From Eucriotettix oculatus (Eukaryota; Arthropoda; Insecta; Orthoptera; Tetrigidae): 64,000 bases of DNA. The notes beneath the pieces are model-generated. The model was given only the letters and a program-made list of their open reading frames with translations. It was not told the origin of the DNA and did no database searches. Numbering within the stretch: position 1 is the first letter of the stretch; every line of letters begins with the position of its first letter. The position numbers and the translations under genes were made by a program. This document shows, piece after piece, positions 41,901-54,400 of the stretch. The stretch spans positions 65,946,784 to 66,010,783 of the forward strand of contig CM067382.1 in assembly GCA_034510155.1 (NCBI GenBank), given 5' to 3'.

Positions 41901-44037
41901 ATACCGTTAAGCTAAGATGAATATGACGAAAGGTCGAAAGTTCCTTCAAATGTTGTAAATACAATAAAGATATTTTGGTTATTCGTCTGATTCTACGTCA
42001 TCATACAGTCTATTTGCCTCTCTCTGTCCAATCAATTGAACTGTAAACAGCCTTCGTTGTCAGTGTTTTCACTCCAAACCCCACAAAATACGACGTTTCG
42101 TTTCCCTATTGAGACCATCATCAGGTATAAAAATTAGCAAGAGTGAAGACCATGAAATGAAACGTTACAAATGGTCTATGTGGAAAGAAGTTTCTCTCTC
42201 CTCTCCTCTTGATAGAAATTGCGCAAAATCTTGGCACGCAGAGGGATTCTGTTTTTAGGCCACGTCCGCGATCTTGGGAAATTTTGGGAAAGTCACGAAA
42301 GTCCGCCACGTAAAAAATCGTGTACCTGTGTAACAGTTTTCATCACTTTATAAAAATTTACTCGATGAAGCCAACAAATATGGACGAAACGTCGTAATTA
42401 TGCAGATGGCGTGGATAGGGTAACTAACCAAGAAGTTCTAAACAGAATAGGGGGAGAGAGAACAATATGGAGGACTTTTGAAAGGGGATTAATAGAGGCC
42501 ACGTTTTGAGACACGAGGGTCTTAGCATAAGAGGGAAGTAAACAGAAGCGGGAGGCAAAGGATGGAATTTGCTAAGAACATTAGGGAGGATGTGGTAGCC
42601 ATGTGGAAATGAAAAGGCTTGCGCAGGATAGGTTGTCATGGTGCGGGGGTGAGGGGGGGCGGTTGAATCAGACCAGTCTTATGACTGAATACCAAAACAA
42701 TATTATTATTTTTAAAATAAATAAAATCACGACGGTAGCATAAAAACGCAGCAGGTATTATTTATCTGACAACAGTTGAATTAATAAATCATCAAAAAAA
42801 TAAAAAGGCCAATATGTAAGGAAAATTTAAGAAAAAATAAAATTGGTACTGATGAATATTAAAAAAAAAATAACATGATATCAACAAATTTATATTGCAA
42901 TTACAGGGATGTGGATTATATGAATAAAAAAAAATAACTTACCATGATCTTGTAATTCAGTAATAGCTGATTTGCTGTACACCTGATGATGTTCCACAAG
43001 CAGGAACGGGAAAGTCATGCGATTTTATGTATTAAATGAGGGGGAGAGAAAATTATGGAGGATTTACTGTATTAAATTTTAAAGCGACCAAGACGACTGC
43101 CACGCTGTCAGAATAAAAACGTGGCATTTCAGATTAATTTGAGGCGATGGGCCATTCCATTTCAGCTATTTCCCTCAGTTCTAGTTGGCGAAGTTATCCG
43201 CATGGAATAGGTATGGAAGCAACTTTGATTCCACTTCAGGGATTTGCATTGGGGAAATCCAATGGTAACCGTGTCCCATCGAGAAATCTGTCCCTGAAAT
43301 CATTCCCTGTACATGCACCTCTTATAAATGTCACATAGCTGTAAGTAACATTTGCACAAACTGATTGATTGGTCTTGATTTCCAGGCACTTGCAAAGTTT
43401 CTGGGGGGTTTCCGGAGAGTTCTGGCAATCCATGTGGGACAAGTTCCTCGACACCGTCGGGGAGAATGAAATGCTCCTGTGGGTGTACGGTACGTGACCA
43501 GTTAGGCTAGTAATTTATAATATATGCAGTTATGAGACGTGCTGTAATTGATGTATTAAAAGTGAAACTAAAATTAGCAGTAGATAATCTGAAACATCTA
43601 ATTTCACTTATTTTTATTTATTCTTTTGTAATAGTCTCCTTATGGGAACTTGAAACAGCAAAAAAAATAATAATAAAATAAAATATATATAAATAAAAAT
43701 TATATATGGGATAAGTGACGAAGTCACGTGTTTGGTAATTGGATAGAAATAAAGATAGAAATATTTGGGAGAAAGGCAGGAAATTCGCTCTTTGAATCAT
43801 ATGTACGGCATGGAATCATGCACAAGGAAATACATATGTCAAGCGTAGAAGGGAATGGAAGAAGGAAGACAGACTGAAAAAATTTCGATGTGGCCAGGAG
43901 GACTCGAAACCTGGGTGCACGAAACAACAGTGCATCGCCACTAGAGCCGCCGGCATATGCTTGACATATGTATTTCCTTGTGCATGATTCCATGCCGTAC
44001 ATATGATTCAAAGAGCGAATTTCTTGCCTTTCTCCCA

Positions 44038-44104
<67 letters not shown>

Positions 44105-46728
44105 CCAAATTCCTTGATGAATCTCAACCAAACTATTTAAAATAGTTAACATTTGTTACCGTTACACTGAGGTTTAATTTTTTTAAGAGGGAGGACGTAA
44201 AGGTAACAGGCTACAACGAGGATGATCCAGAAACTGGCAAATCCCGTTTAATAGCATAGGAAGATTATTGAAAAGGAGGGATGCAGAAGGGAGAAGAAGG
44301 CAACCAAGGGGTGATTAGCGCCCCTAGGCTGTAGTTTGTAGATAATATCTGTAATACATTAACAACACACTAAAGTAACCATATAGAATCAAATTAATGG
44401 CAAAATTACAAAATTTTTACTTGGTTCACACAATGCTTTGCCCTTATGTTTCTCAGGTAAATTTCTTCATGATGATATATTTTCAAGTATGCAGTTGACA
44501 AACAAATAGAGGCCCAAGTATGTAAAATTTTATCCTGGACCTCTTCGTGAAATGTTGTACGAGTTGAATAAAAACTTTGTCTGTAATTTGGTCATTAATT
44601 AATTAGATTCTATTCATTAAGTGATACATTATGCTTTAATTCCATTGTTTCAGGTACCCTCATAATAACAACTGTGCTGTACTGGGTTGTCGGGGGTTTC
44701 TACACTTTTATGGACGTAACCAACAAACCTGGTATCCTCAGAAGGTACAAGATTCAACCCGGGGCAAACGAACCTGTCGACAAAGGGAGACTGAGACAAG
44801 TAATGTTTATTTATTCAGTGTTCGGCCGCTAGGAAAATAAATGCATCATTTTAATTAATAGTCTAGTTTTATTGTGTGTTTATAACTTGAAAATAAAATG
44901 TGTGAATATATTTGAGAAATGATTCCAGGTCATCGGCTGCATTCTGTTCAACCAGACGGTGATTCACGTGCCGATAGCTCACCTGAATTTCCTTGTGAAG
45001 CAGAGCAAAGGCCTTCCACCTCTGAGGGAGTTACCTTCGCTCCACTGGGCTCTGTTTCATATAGCCATATGCATCATTTTAGATGAAGTAGCGTTTTACT
45101 ACTCGCACAGGTGATTCAAGCAGTCAGTCCGTAAAGCAATCTTAAAATAATTGCCCGGCCTGTCTGTCACACACTTTGGACCACTTAAAATGTCCGTCAT
45201 GCTGAATTGTAATCATACTATATTAGCGTTATCCGAAAGTTTGAAAACATCAATGTTCATAATTTAATTCTCAAACATTTATGAACTAAATTTAAATCCT
45301 TTTAAACTAAGAGATGAAATGTCAAGTAATGAACTGATGTGGGTAAATTTAAAAATTCTTCTGACACAGGCCTTTTTACCATTTAATATTTCAAAACAAT
45401 ATATTTATGGACGTAACCAACTAATATAACCAAATAATATTAAATGTTTTTTTCCCCAACAGACTTCTCCATGTCAAATACCTTTACAAATACATACACA
45501 AGAAGCACCACGAATGGACGGCGCCAATCGCTATATCAGCCATGTACTGCCACCCAGTGGAACACATTTTCTCCAATTTATTACCGCCGGCTCTTGGTAT
45601 CGCGGTCACTGGCTGCCACGTAACCACGGCGTGGGTCTGGCTGTGTATGAAAATTCTGGTCACCTTGAACGATCATTCTGGATACCACATGCCGTTTTTG
45701 CCTTCTCCGGAAAGACACGACTTTCACCATTTGAAGTAAGTTTTCAGGCCATTTAAAAAAGATGTTGTTACAAAGAGGAAAATGTACAATCATCATAACC
45801 GAGCATCAACGTTCTGTTCCTTTGATCTTATTAGTAGAATTAACAGTAATAATTGTATAATTATATACAACCCCCATTCTTTGGTTATGGTCAATGAATC
45901 CAGTTCTACAAAAAAAAATCTCTCTTTCAACAGTTAGAATTTCGACCTTGTTCTCAATTATTTAACATTTTTTTGATATGATTTAAACAAATTCTCAGTA
46001 ATTATTTTTCCCCCTCTAGTCCTAAATCTGATCATGAACGGTAGTATGGAACCAGTAAAATACTTCAGTAATAATATAAGAGTTTAAAGTGTCCGTATTA
46101 CAATTTATAGAATATTATTCTTTTTCTTCCTGTGGCTCTTTAAGCCTGTAATCAGGTCCTAGCCTCCCTCCTCTTTATAGAATATTATGCAGCAAAATGT
46201 TGCCCACGAAATCTACACAAAAAATTAGTAGTTCTTTTTAACTATAACAATAATAATAGATTTATTTAAAACTATAATAATGTTGTATTTGACAATATTT
46301 TCCAGACGAATGTTGATGTGAAAATCAATTTCATAGGAAAAAGTTTTGTTTAGAGCTATGCTTAAACTCTTAAGAATAACACACAAGCCAAGTTAAAACC
46401 TCCAGTTATATATATGTCTGTAAAATATGGTTGTATACTTGACATTGTCGAACTACTCTTCCTTCAACACGTTCACAATAAGCCCTATATTGAAACAAAC
46501 ATACATGCTTGGATGTGTGATAACATGACGAATGTATTATTATTATTATTCCCTTTTTTTTTTCTTTCCAGATTCAACCAGTGCTATGGCGTGCTTGGAC
46601 TTTTAGACAGGTTACACGGCACAGATAGTCAGTTCAGGAAAAGCAGCGCCTACCCACGCGACGTCATGATGCTGAGCCTCCAACCTCCTCGGGACGTGTT
46701 TCCCGACGACACCAAGAGGAAAAAATGA
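38910..46728 (+). CDS. FAXDC2: FAXDC2-like fatty acid hydroxylase domain protein (six coding exons)
   Basis: Coding exons are 38910-39022, 43386-43489, 44654-44799, 44929-45110, 45463-45735 and 46572-46728. They join in frame to 324 residues, near the usual family length of about 330. A UTR acceptor (tgtttcag, exon from 38902) lies just before the ATG. Four or more hydrophobic segments are present. The histidine clusters of the fatty-acid-hydroxylase/sterol-desaturase superfamily are intact: H181-x3-H185 (SHRLLH), H194-x2-HH198 (HKKHH), H212/H216 (HPVEH), H253/H257 (NDHSGYH) and HH at 270-271. They would bind a di-iron centre on an ER membrane enzyme. The C-terminus FNQCYGVLGLLDRLHGTDS is a family signature. 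Vertebrate FAXDC2 has been tied to sterol metabolism; the substrate here is inferred only. Intron 1 is 4.4 kb and full of repeats. Confidence 0.93.
39746..39976 (-). mobile_element. Family A fragment, antisense, fused to LINE (second composite copy)
   Basis: Poly(T), ggttaacagg and so on run to gcatcaggtaggtcgggc, then switch to LINE at aattaactttcacc, the same breakpoint as 14021/14022. Confidence 0.85.
39977..40170 (-). mobile_element. LINE portion of the second composite copy
   Basis: It shares cctgttctatatataagtta, gacagactactacatcc and gaggttatggtgga with 14022-14185. Beyond about 40170 the two loci diverge. Confidence 0.75.
40525..40745. repeat. Imperfect (TTTC)n pyrimidine tract
   Basis: About 220 nt of ctttctttctctt-type repeats. 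The Phe/Ser/Leu and Lys/Glu/Arg frames on the two strands come from the repeat and are not genes. Confidence 0.85.
41289..41879 (+). mobile_element. Family A element, sense, full length with target-site duplication
   Basis: A perfect 15-bp duplication (atcgctgtgtgttgc) lies at 41274-41288 and 41880-41894. The element begins acaaccttgaggctgcggga and ends gttaacc plus about A15. This is the best copy for defining both ends of the family. Confidence 0.95.
42085..42130 (-). repeat. Hairpin-motif copy (antisense)
   Basis: acgacgtttcgtttccctat is followed by gagaccatcatcaggta. Reversed, this is CCTGATGATGG...CGAAACGTCGT. A plus-strand copy sits at 42358-42402 (tcgatgaagccaac, then ggacgaaacgtcg). 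Confidence 0.5.
42400..42700 (+). mobile_element. Sense FADD-type LINE 3' fragment
   Basis: aaccaagaagttctaaacag, aggccacgttttgagacacg, aggatggaatttgctaagaa and cagtcttatgactgaatacc follow the C-terminal order. Reading frames give NQEVLNRIG and LAKNIREDVV-like blocks with shifts. Confidence 0.7.
43760..44043. repeat. Foldback repeat: 85-bp inverted arms around a tRNA-like core
   Basis: Arms 43760-43844 and 43959-44043 are reverse complements with one mismatch in 85. The 114-nt loop carries, on the minus strand, a tRNA-like pair of boxes: ggctctagtggcgatgcac (A-like) and ggtttcgagtcc (B-like). An uninterrupted (AT)n tract, 44043-44102, follows the right arm. It lies in FAXDC2 intron 2. Confidence 0.9.
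44044..44102. repeat. (AT)n microsatellite
   Basis: About 29 perfect AT units immediately after the foldback arm. Confidence 0.9.
44203..44345 (-). mobile_element. Diverged family A fragment in FAXDC2 intron 2
   Basis: aggtaacaggctacaacgag, gatgatccagaaactggcaa and cgtttaatagcataggaag keep the poly(A)-end order with many substitutions. The element stops at ctaggctgtagttt. Confidence 0.65.
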
Positions 46729-47254
46729 CGTCGTCGTCATTCGTAACATACACCATTAACATTAATCTTTGGACTGAAATGTGGGGGTATACTTTAGTTT
46801 CAAGTCAACATCCATAGACTCCAATTTAATACATCTCGGTAATTACCGGGCTATAATGTCTTAGGTTAAGAAAAATGAACAACTATTTTTTTAAGAAACT
46901 TACATCATTCCTACATACAAAAAAAATATATATTCAAAATCTGAAAGAACGTCATCAAATAGGTGGAAAATTGGTTTCTGAAATCAAACTGGACACATTT
47001 TATTCCTGCTGGCAATGGGTTGTGGTGGGTCTAGAAGTAATTAAAGCACTTCCCTAAGAGATTTTACGTTACCTCGTGAGGCAGCCGAGTAAAGATAGTC
47101 GAAGCAGGTAACACGCAAATTACGCTTCTATTAAGAAAAGTTAAACTGACATTGCTATTTTTTTAAAAAATATATATATAAATCATATTACATTAATAAG
47201 TGATTCTATACTTTGTACCTGGTGTAAAATAATTCAATGGTTATATTACCTAGA

Positions 47255-47260
47255 AATAAA
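47255..47260 (+). terminator. Candidate FAXDC2 poly(A) signal
   Basis: AATAAA lies about 530 nt after the stop. It is the first good hexamer I noticed on the plus strand, so the 3' UTR would end near here. Confidence 0.3.
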
Positions 47261-47500
47261 AATACAGCTACATCTCAGAAAAGGCGATGAAGACCTTAAT
47301 TTAAACCCTCGCTAACTGTGAAGAAAAAAATTGGAAGGAATCCATAAATACGTTGCGTCAATAATTATGGACACTACGTTATATATAATATTGTATCTGG
47401 CCGCCTCTCCAGGTAATCATTTAGTTATAAAAATGTTTAAGATGAGATTAAGCCCAAAAATCTTGGTAAATGAAGCAGCACCATTTCAGTAAAAGAAACA

Positions 47501-47931
47501 CTAGGGCGCCCGGGCTATAGTTGAAGGATCCTACCTTCGCGGTGTTTCACCTAAAGAGATGCAGGGAAAACCCTATAAAACCTGCATCAGGTAGGTTGGG
47601 CATTGGGTGTTACTATTCTCACGCCCTTCCCTATGAATGACGGGAGACGAGTCTGCTGTGGGGACGCAGCATTCCCTTCTCCGTGTCTCCACCAGTTTCA
47701 GGAGGCAGTTGGCTGACTGATCCAATGGGATCAGCGTGGACAACTCTTGCCATATGCCCAAGGTCTTTGACCCCAGTACATATACCTCCTAAAATAGGTG
47801 AAGGTGTCTCGGCATATGAGAACTTTGATAAAAAGTACCCAGAGAGAGTGCGAGGCATCCCCGACATGATCAGGTAAGCCCCGCAGTCACTCTGGGCTGA
47901 AGCGCCTGCGAGAAAAAACTCCCGCAGCGCC
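47501..47931 (-). mobile_element. Family A fragment, antisense, poly(A) end missing
   Basis: It runs from tagggcgcccgggctatagt to gaaaaaactcccgcagcgcc, so the element's 5' end is intact and its 3' part is lost. No target-site duplication was found. Confidence 0.85.
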
Positions 47932-50900
47932 CTTCCTGGTTGGGCATGTTTGATGGAGCAAAAATTAAACAATTCGTACACTTTTGTAACAAGGAGAGAA
48001 CGCCTACATTTTGATATTCTACCGCCTTACTTAGAACTGAAGATGCCACAAGTCTTCACTAACCGTTCAATCTTAAAAAATAACACCGAGAATACCTTAC
48101 ACATCACCAATTCTGAGAAATTCTACATCATTGGATGGCAGAATAAGTTTACAGTTATCGAAAAAACAAAAGTGCCAACCATCGATCGACATCACCATTT
48201 AACTTCCGATGACGCGTGCAATTAATTATCAATTGCAAATTTGTGAACCTTAACACCTTTACGTTCAATCAACTGCGCAAACCACAAACTACATGTTATT
48301 TTTATTTTCTCAACTGAAATTATCGTAATTCTTATAAATAATTAGTTTTCCGACAATTATTTTTGTGGCCTGGAGTGAGGTTCTATGAACAGCTAAACTT
48401 TATACCTGAAGAAGCCTCAATTGAGAGACAAAACGTAGTATAGTTCAATATTTAATAGAATAAAAACTGACAAAGAGGCTGTTTTAAATCAGTTAATGTA
48501 ATTCTTAATATTTCACTAAATTCATTAGCAAGAATCTCAAACAATCGTTTAGTGAAAATTAGGATATACAAGAGAAATCGAAACTTACAAATTGCCCTGG
48601 ATGTTTTTAATTGCACACCTTCAAGGGACAGCAGATATAAAATAGTTACAAGTTAAATGCCAACAAGTAAACTGTCGATCACTCGTAATAATCGTTAAAA
48701 CTTCCACCGTCGGTATTAAAGTGATTGAAGTTACGTACAAATCCCGCAGAGCTATTTCGCACGTCATCCAAAGTTGAAGCTAGAAATTTTACAAAGGACA
48801 CCCAACAACAGTAATTTTTTTTGAATTCTGCATCTCGGCAAAAAATATATTTCACAAATACAAATGCAGAATCGATGACCCATAAACGGGACATTTACGC
48901 AAGAAACGTTTTGACTATCCATTGTGGTTCACGTCAACACACGATGAATCTTCGAAACTTCTAGTTTACGTTAAAAATGCTTCATAATTTTTGTGAGTCC
49001 GTTTTATGGGTCGTCAATTCTTCATTTGTACATTTCAATCACAGATGTTAATTGTTCTTACATATTTCATAATTTTGTAAAATGGTTTATTAATACCCCG
49101 CTTCACGTAATTCAACTCTGTTGAAATACTTTTTTTTTCCAAGCCTTTATGCTCAATATGCAACCCTGATAAAATTTTGAGATATTTCATTCATTTCTTC
49201 TCGACACAAACGCTAGCCAATTTTATATTTAAAAATAGTCCCAAGCTAAACTGCCAATTTTACATCTAAATGTAAGGAACATTAAGGTTAACAGGTATGA
49301 CATCAACAAACATTTTAAACTCTTGGTAGGTAGAAGATATTTAGAGAATTTTTTATAACAGTTTGTATATCTCATTCAAGACACTTCGGCAGCAATTTAT
49401 CTTGCCGATATTCTATTTTGTGTCGTGATTGTGGTTATTAACACACAGTATAAATGCAAAGATTTTTTTTTATTGATAACATTTCAACCATTTAATGCAC
49501 AATACAAGAAAATCCATAAAATATTGCAGCTTTCCTATGGAACAAAACTAGCCTCCCTCTCTCTCTCTCTCTGCCTCCAAAAAAAAAAGGTAAAACAAAT
49601 TACAAGAACAATTACAAATAAAATTTATATTTGGAAGGCTTTAAGTAGGCATTGCATGATTCAATTAATAGGCCCATATATTATATAATGAAATATTGCA
49701 CACACTCTTTTGACAATTTTAACAATAATAATGAAATTTACAGAGACGTAAAAATAGATGAAATTCAACAACACAAGAAGAATAAATTTTCACGGCAGTG
49801 TGTAACGAACGACATTTAACGTGAACGGGGTAAACCGTAGGGCGTCCGTAAAACAAATGCGACAGCGGATGTGTACACAAATGATAAAAAGCTCCGCGCT
49901 AGGACAGAAAAACACACAACTCAATGTTTGTGTTCGACAAGAAAGGTGCTAATTTTAAATTTGTTCGGAAAGTAGCGATAAGGAATGGCTGAAATATTCT
50001 CAAAACAAGTCTTCACAAATCTACCACTTTAATTTTCATGAACGTACAAAAAAGAAAGAAGAAGCTGTAACAACGAAAGCAATATTCATAAAAAAAAAAC
50101 ATGTTATGTAATGAACAATAAAAAGAACTCTGTAATTGATTGTGGACAAATGCAGATTAGTTCAAACTGACACTCGCGGTTTCAAAGATTTGACCACCAT
50201 CGTATAGAGCAATCACAGCCACGTACCGTATTACATATTCTGCGCTTCCCGTAAACCCACATCGAAATAAACGAATGTTGCTTCAAGTTGAATTCAATTA
50301 TCACTGACCGTTTCCTTCCGTATGGAAATAACCTGCGTACATAGCGCACACAAACCATTCGGGAGAAAAATAAAATGTTACTGGAAAAGGATCAATGTTA
50401 ATTTTTTACATTTAACTTTCTCCGCGGACGTGGTAACAAGTGACCGGAACCTACATCAAATAAAAACTGCAAGATTCCACGTTTTCAGTTCTGAATAAGC
50501 AAGACTATGTCTCTACATGAAACAAATTTACCGCCAGTGATTTTTCACACACAAAAATAAGCGATTTGGAGGGAAAGAAAAATATATATATTTTTTGTCT
50601 CTCTGTGAAGTTAGGGAATTGAATCTGTTAATACATTTCTTTAATTAAAAATGTTACGAGAGAAATGAACACACATACGCCAGCCAGACTGCTCACGTGC
50701 ATCAGAAATTCAATTTAATTCCTTAAATTGGGTTTCCGTTGCAAACAAACAAACAAAAAAAAAAGGTATTGATAGATAACACACAAATTTTCTATTACAT
50801 ATGTACTGAAATTCACAATATGATTCTGTAAAGGGACTTCATATTTGCATAACTGGTGCATACAAACAGGATTTGAAAAATAACGTTTCATCTTCATTGT

Positions 50901-51227
50901 CTAAAAAAAAAGAATAATGAATTCTTATCATCATTATAAACTATTGCATCTTACATTTACTTTGATTGGAACATCCATTGCAATTTCTATACAATATACA
51001 TAATCTTGTACAAATATACAACTATTTGAATTTAAAACGACTACATGAAACAATACACTAGCTTTACCCTGAACGTCAACCATAATATGATAATATGACA
51101 AAAAGGAACCAAATCATCCGCCAACATGTTTCTTTTTTCACGTTTACAATTACTACAACTCTTACATCAAGGAATTATATTTCTTCATACAAAATGCACA
51201 ATGGAAATGTTCATAACAAAAATACAT
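47932..51227. other. Intergenic stretch between FAXDC2 and ZCCHC7
   Basis: AT-rich with one hairpin motif at 48403-48445 (cctgaagaagcctcaattga, then caaaacgtag). Only short frames without recognisable domains are present. This is the longest stretch of the window without obvious transposon text. Confidence 0.45.
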
Positions 51228-51233
51228 TTTATT
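51228..51233 (-). terminator. Poly(A) signal of ZCCHC7
   Basis: TTTATT on the plus strand, or AATAAA on the gene strand, lies about 262 nt after the ZCCHC7 stop codon. Confidence 0.5.
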
Positions 51234-51494
51234 AAACATTTACAGTTCCTAACAAGCAACTCATCAAATGTTTTGTGTATAAAGGCAACTCGGCAGATAC
51301 CCTGAACATTTGAGTCCACTTCTTCACCCCACAATATAAACAAATTTTGTGTGGAAGAGATACTTTTGCCGTTGCCTTAAAGCTATTTTTGTTGAAAGAT
51401 AGGCACAAAATTTACCAACCAATACAGTTTTCTTCAGGAGCCAGCATGTTTTTACCTTTCATATGAATTACTTAACCAAAATCGCACTGTCACA

Positions 51495-54400
51495 CTATAC
51501 GTTAACATGTGATAACTTCTCCGCTTTCCTTAGTTTTTGTCTTGCTTTTCTCTGCTTGGCTTGCTCTTTACGGCTCGACAGTCCTCCCTTGTACCGCTGC
51601 TTCATTTTCGCCTGCTTATTAGTTTTTTGAGTAATATTAGAAGGCGGCGGTCCGACCCTTACATTGTTGAAACGGTTGGGGTTGTGGGCCACTCTACCCA
51701 TCGATCGGTTTCTATTTCCCAAGGATCTGGACGGCAGCTGTCTCGACAACTGCGTGTCGTGAACCGAAGTGCACCAGAATGCCGAATGACCGCGTTTTGC
51801 ACATTTGCAACATTCCTGATTATGGTAATCTTTCAATACTTCTGGCATCAATCCACCGCCCATTGAAGTCTGAAACAAAATGTAAAGATAATAAAATTAA
51901 ATCTTTATAAGGTTTCCAGCCAATTAAATATCCTCAGATATTAAACAAATTAATTTATTGGACTGCCACTCATAAAATTCAAAGCTTTTGGCCTAATTGA
52001 GCATCCTCAATCTGTTACAGCCATTTTTCATTTTCTTTGAAAATAAACAATGGATGAAGATTTAATAAAATATAAATATCTCTGTACATATGGACCAACG
52101 TCCGACCTCAATTTTGTCTCTATCAGCTTGCCTGTGTCCCCTGAGAGAGACGTCTCAGAATCCCTTACATTCTGATATATATTTAATTTAAAGGTTCCGA
52201 GGTGAGAGTTCTAAAGTAAATATATTTATATTTTTTTTCAGCTGATAATTTCAATCAAAATTTTCAAAACCTTTCACGTGTAATGTAAGGGTTAACCATT
52301 AACAGACTCTGTTAGAAAAAAAGGAATGTTACACAGGATTCCTTGTAGTTTGACTTGGGTCCGTATGTACAGAGATTTTTAAATTATAAGTATTAAATAT
52401 TCATCCATTATTTATTTGGAAAGAAAATGAGATACGGTTGTAGCCTGAGTATTGCTGTGTATTATTCACAGATTGAGGATGGACAATTAGATCGAAAGCT
52501 TTTGTTTTAATGAATGACAATGCAATATATTAATTTGTTAATGGTAGACACCTTGTGAGGTTTAGAGTACTTGAATTTTCGGAGGCACCGCCCGCTTCAT
52601 CAGAAAGTTAGGAAGACATTTCCAGTGATCGGCTAGACGATCACCGATTTATTGAAGAAGGAAAGAACATTTATAGCCACATTAACGTTCACAAAATGAA
52701 ATATGAAGTATAATTTAATTCTGCCTAGTGCACATAAATATATAGATCTGTAAACTTTCAAACATGTTTGCCTAGCAAAGTACAAGTGGAAGTGTCAGTA
52801 GGACAGAACTAATTAAATTTTTTAAAAAATCTGAACAAAATAGGTTACAATTTGCAATATATTTCAGGTACGTTCATTCAAATAATTGTATCAAAAGTTT
52901 CCGACGTAGCAATTTATGCCGATTCTTCTTGCACAAAACTTTCTCCTACCGATATGTCAGATCCTCTTAAAAGAAAAACAAGATCAAGTGGGATCTCTTC
53001 CACATTTCCACATAGTTTTTACCACACCTGTCCATGCCATATTTTTAAATAGTCTCTGTACACTGCATTTTAAAACCTCACACTGTCTACAATTAATATT
53101 ACATAACATATATATAATAAATAGAGAGATCAAACAGACATTTTCATATCAGGTTATATATACTTACTGTTGCATGATACGATCTCCAAGCTGTGGGGCA
53201 CTGCCAAACATAATGACCCTTTTCCCCACAGGCAGCACAACTCTTGTTTTCAAAATAACAACTCTGGCACCCATACAAAAACGATCCCGATGGTCGACCA
53301 CACTGTGACAAATTTACACAAAAACTTTATTACTCAAACAAAATCAACAATTGGAAGGAAGAACATGAAGAGAAATGAAAGTTGTTAGCCTTTCCACGGC
53401 CATACACTTAGTGAGCTCGCAGACAAGTTAACTTGGCACCAAGATGCCTTAAGACGAATTAAATTTATAAAGAGCCTTTTTATTATTATATGTACATATT
53501 TTTTAACATTCTTTTATTGTAATTTTAAATGTATGTTGCCAGTGGGCTCAGCCCATTGTAACAAAATAAATCTATCTATCTACCTACCTATTTCAATGAC
53601 ATGAGTTAACTGAGGGATCTACTTGTCAAGTGTTGAAATATTTTTTTGGGGGGGTCATAAAAATGACTCATCCAGAGATGATTGTCATCTGTTTAAGTCA
53701 TTTTAGAGCCACAGTTGAGCTTCAATTGAAGCAATCACTCTCTCTTGGAATTGACATACACGCATCAATTTACACAAGGTCAACTCTTCACCGATTTCCT
53801 ATATTATTATTTGCAGTATTTCCACTAATTGCTAATTTAAAATAATAATAATAAAGACCTAAATCATCAAAACTACCTAAATATTAACATTTTCTGACAC
53901 ACATTTATATATAAATGACATACCACTAAGCATATTTTATTTGGACACCAAGGTTCACTGTGGCCCGTTCCTCCACACATGAAGCACAGGGGTACTTTCT
54001 TTTCTTCAAAACAATCCCACTGTAGATGACCTCGTTGTTTGCAACGGTTACAAAACCGTCTATTTTTAACTTGTGGTCTGAAGTCTGCATCCTTTACAAA
54101 CCATTTCTCACTAGATTCTGGATAAAAAAATATAACGACTTCAAAATTGAAACACTGAAAAATAATTCTTTAAATGACATTGTTATTTCTAAAAAATGTG
54201 AAAACTAAGTACTTTATTGGCTAACAAGCATTTTGATACAGTCATGCCCCCGCTCTAACAAAACCCCGTTGTATTGTCTCTCCACTGTTCGTGATGAACA
54301 TTATCATTAAGGATTCAATACATTCTCAGTCAAATTTTTGTGATTTAGTAACAGATTTCCCTTCATTCTATAGCATTGAAATGATTTTTCAGGACTTTGC

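Larger units (their letters stand above)
39023..43385 (+). other. FAXDC2 intron 1
   Basis: The donor is tg|gtcagt and the acceptor ttccag. It holds a very diverged antisense LINE-like stretch (39255-39600), the composite family A/LINE copy (39746-40170), a (TTTC)n-like tract (40525-40740), a full family A element and a sense LINE fragment. Bases 40770-41270 and 42710-43385 show nothing recognisable. Confidence 0.75.
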
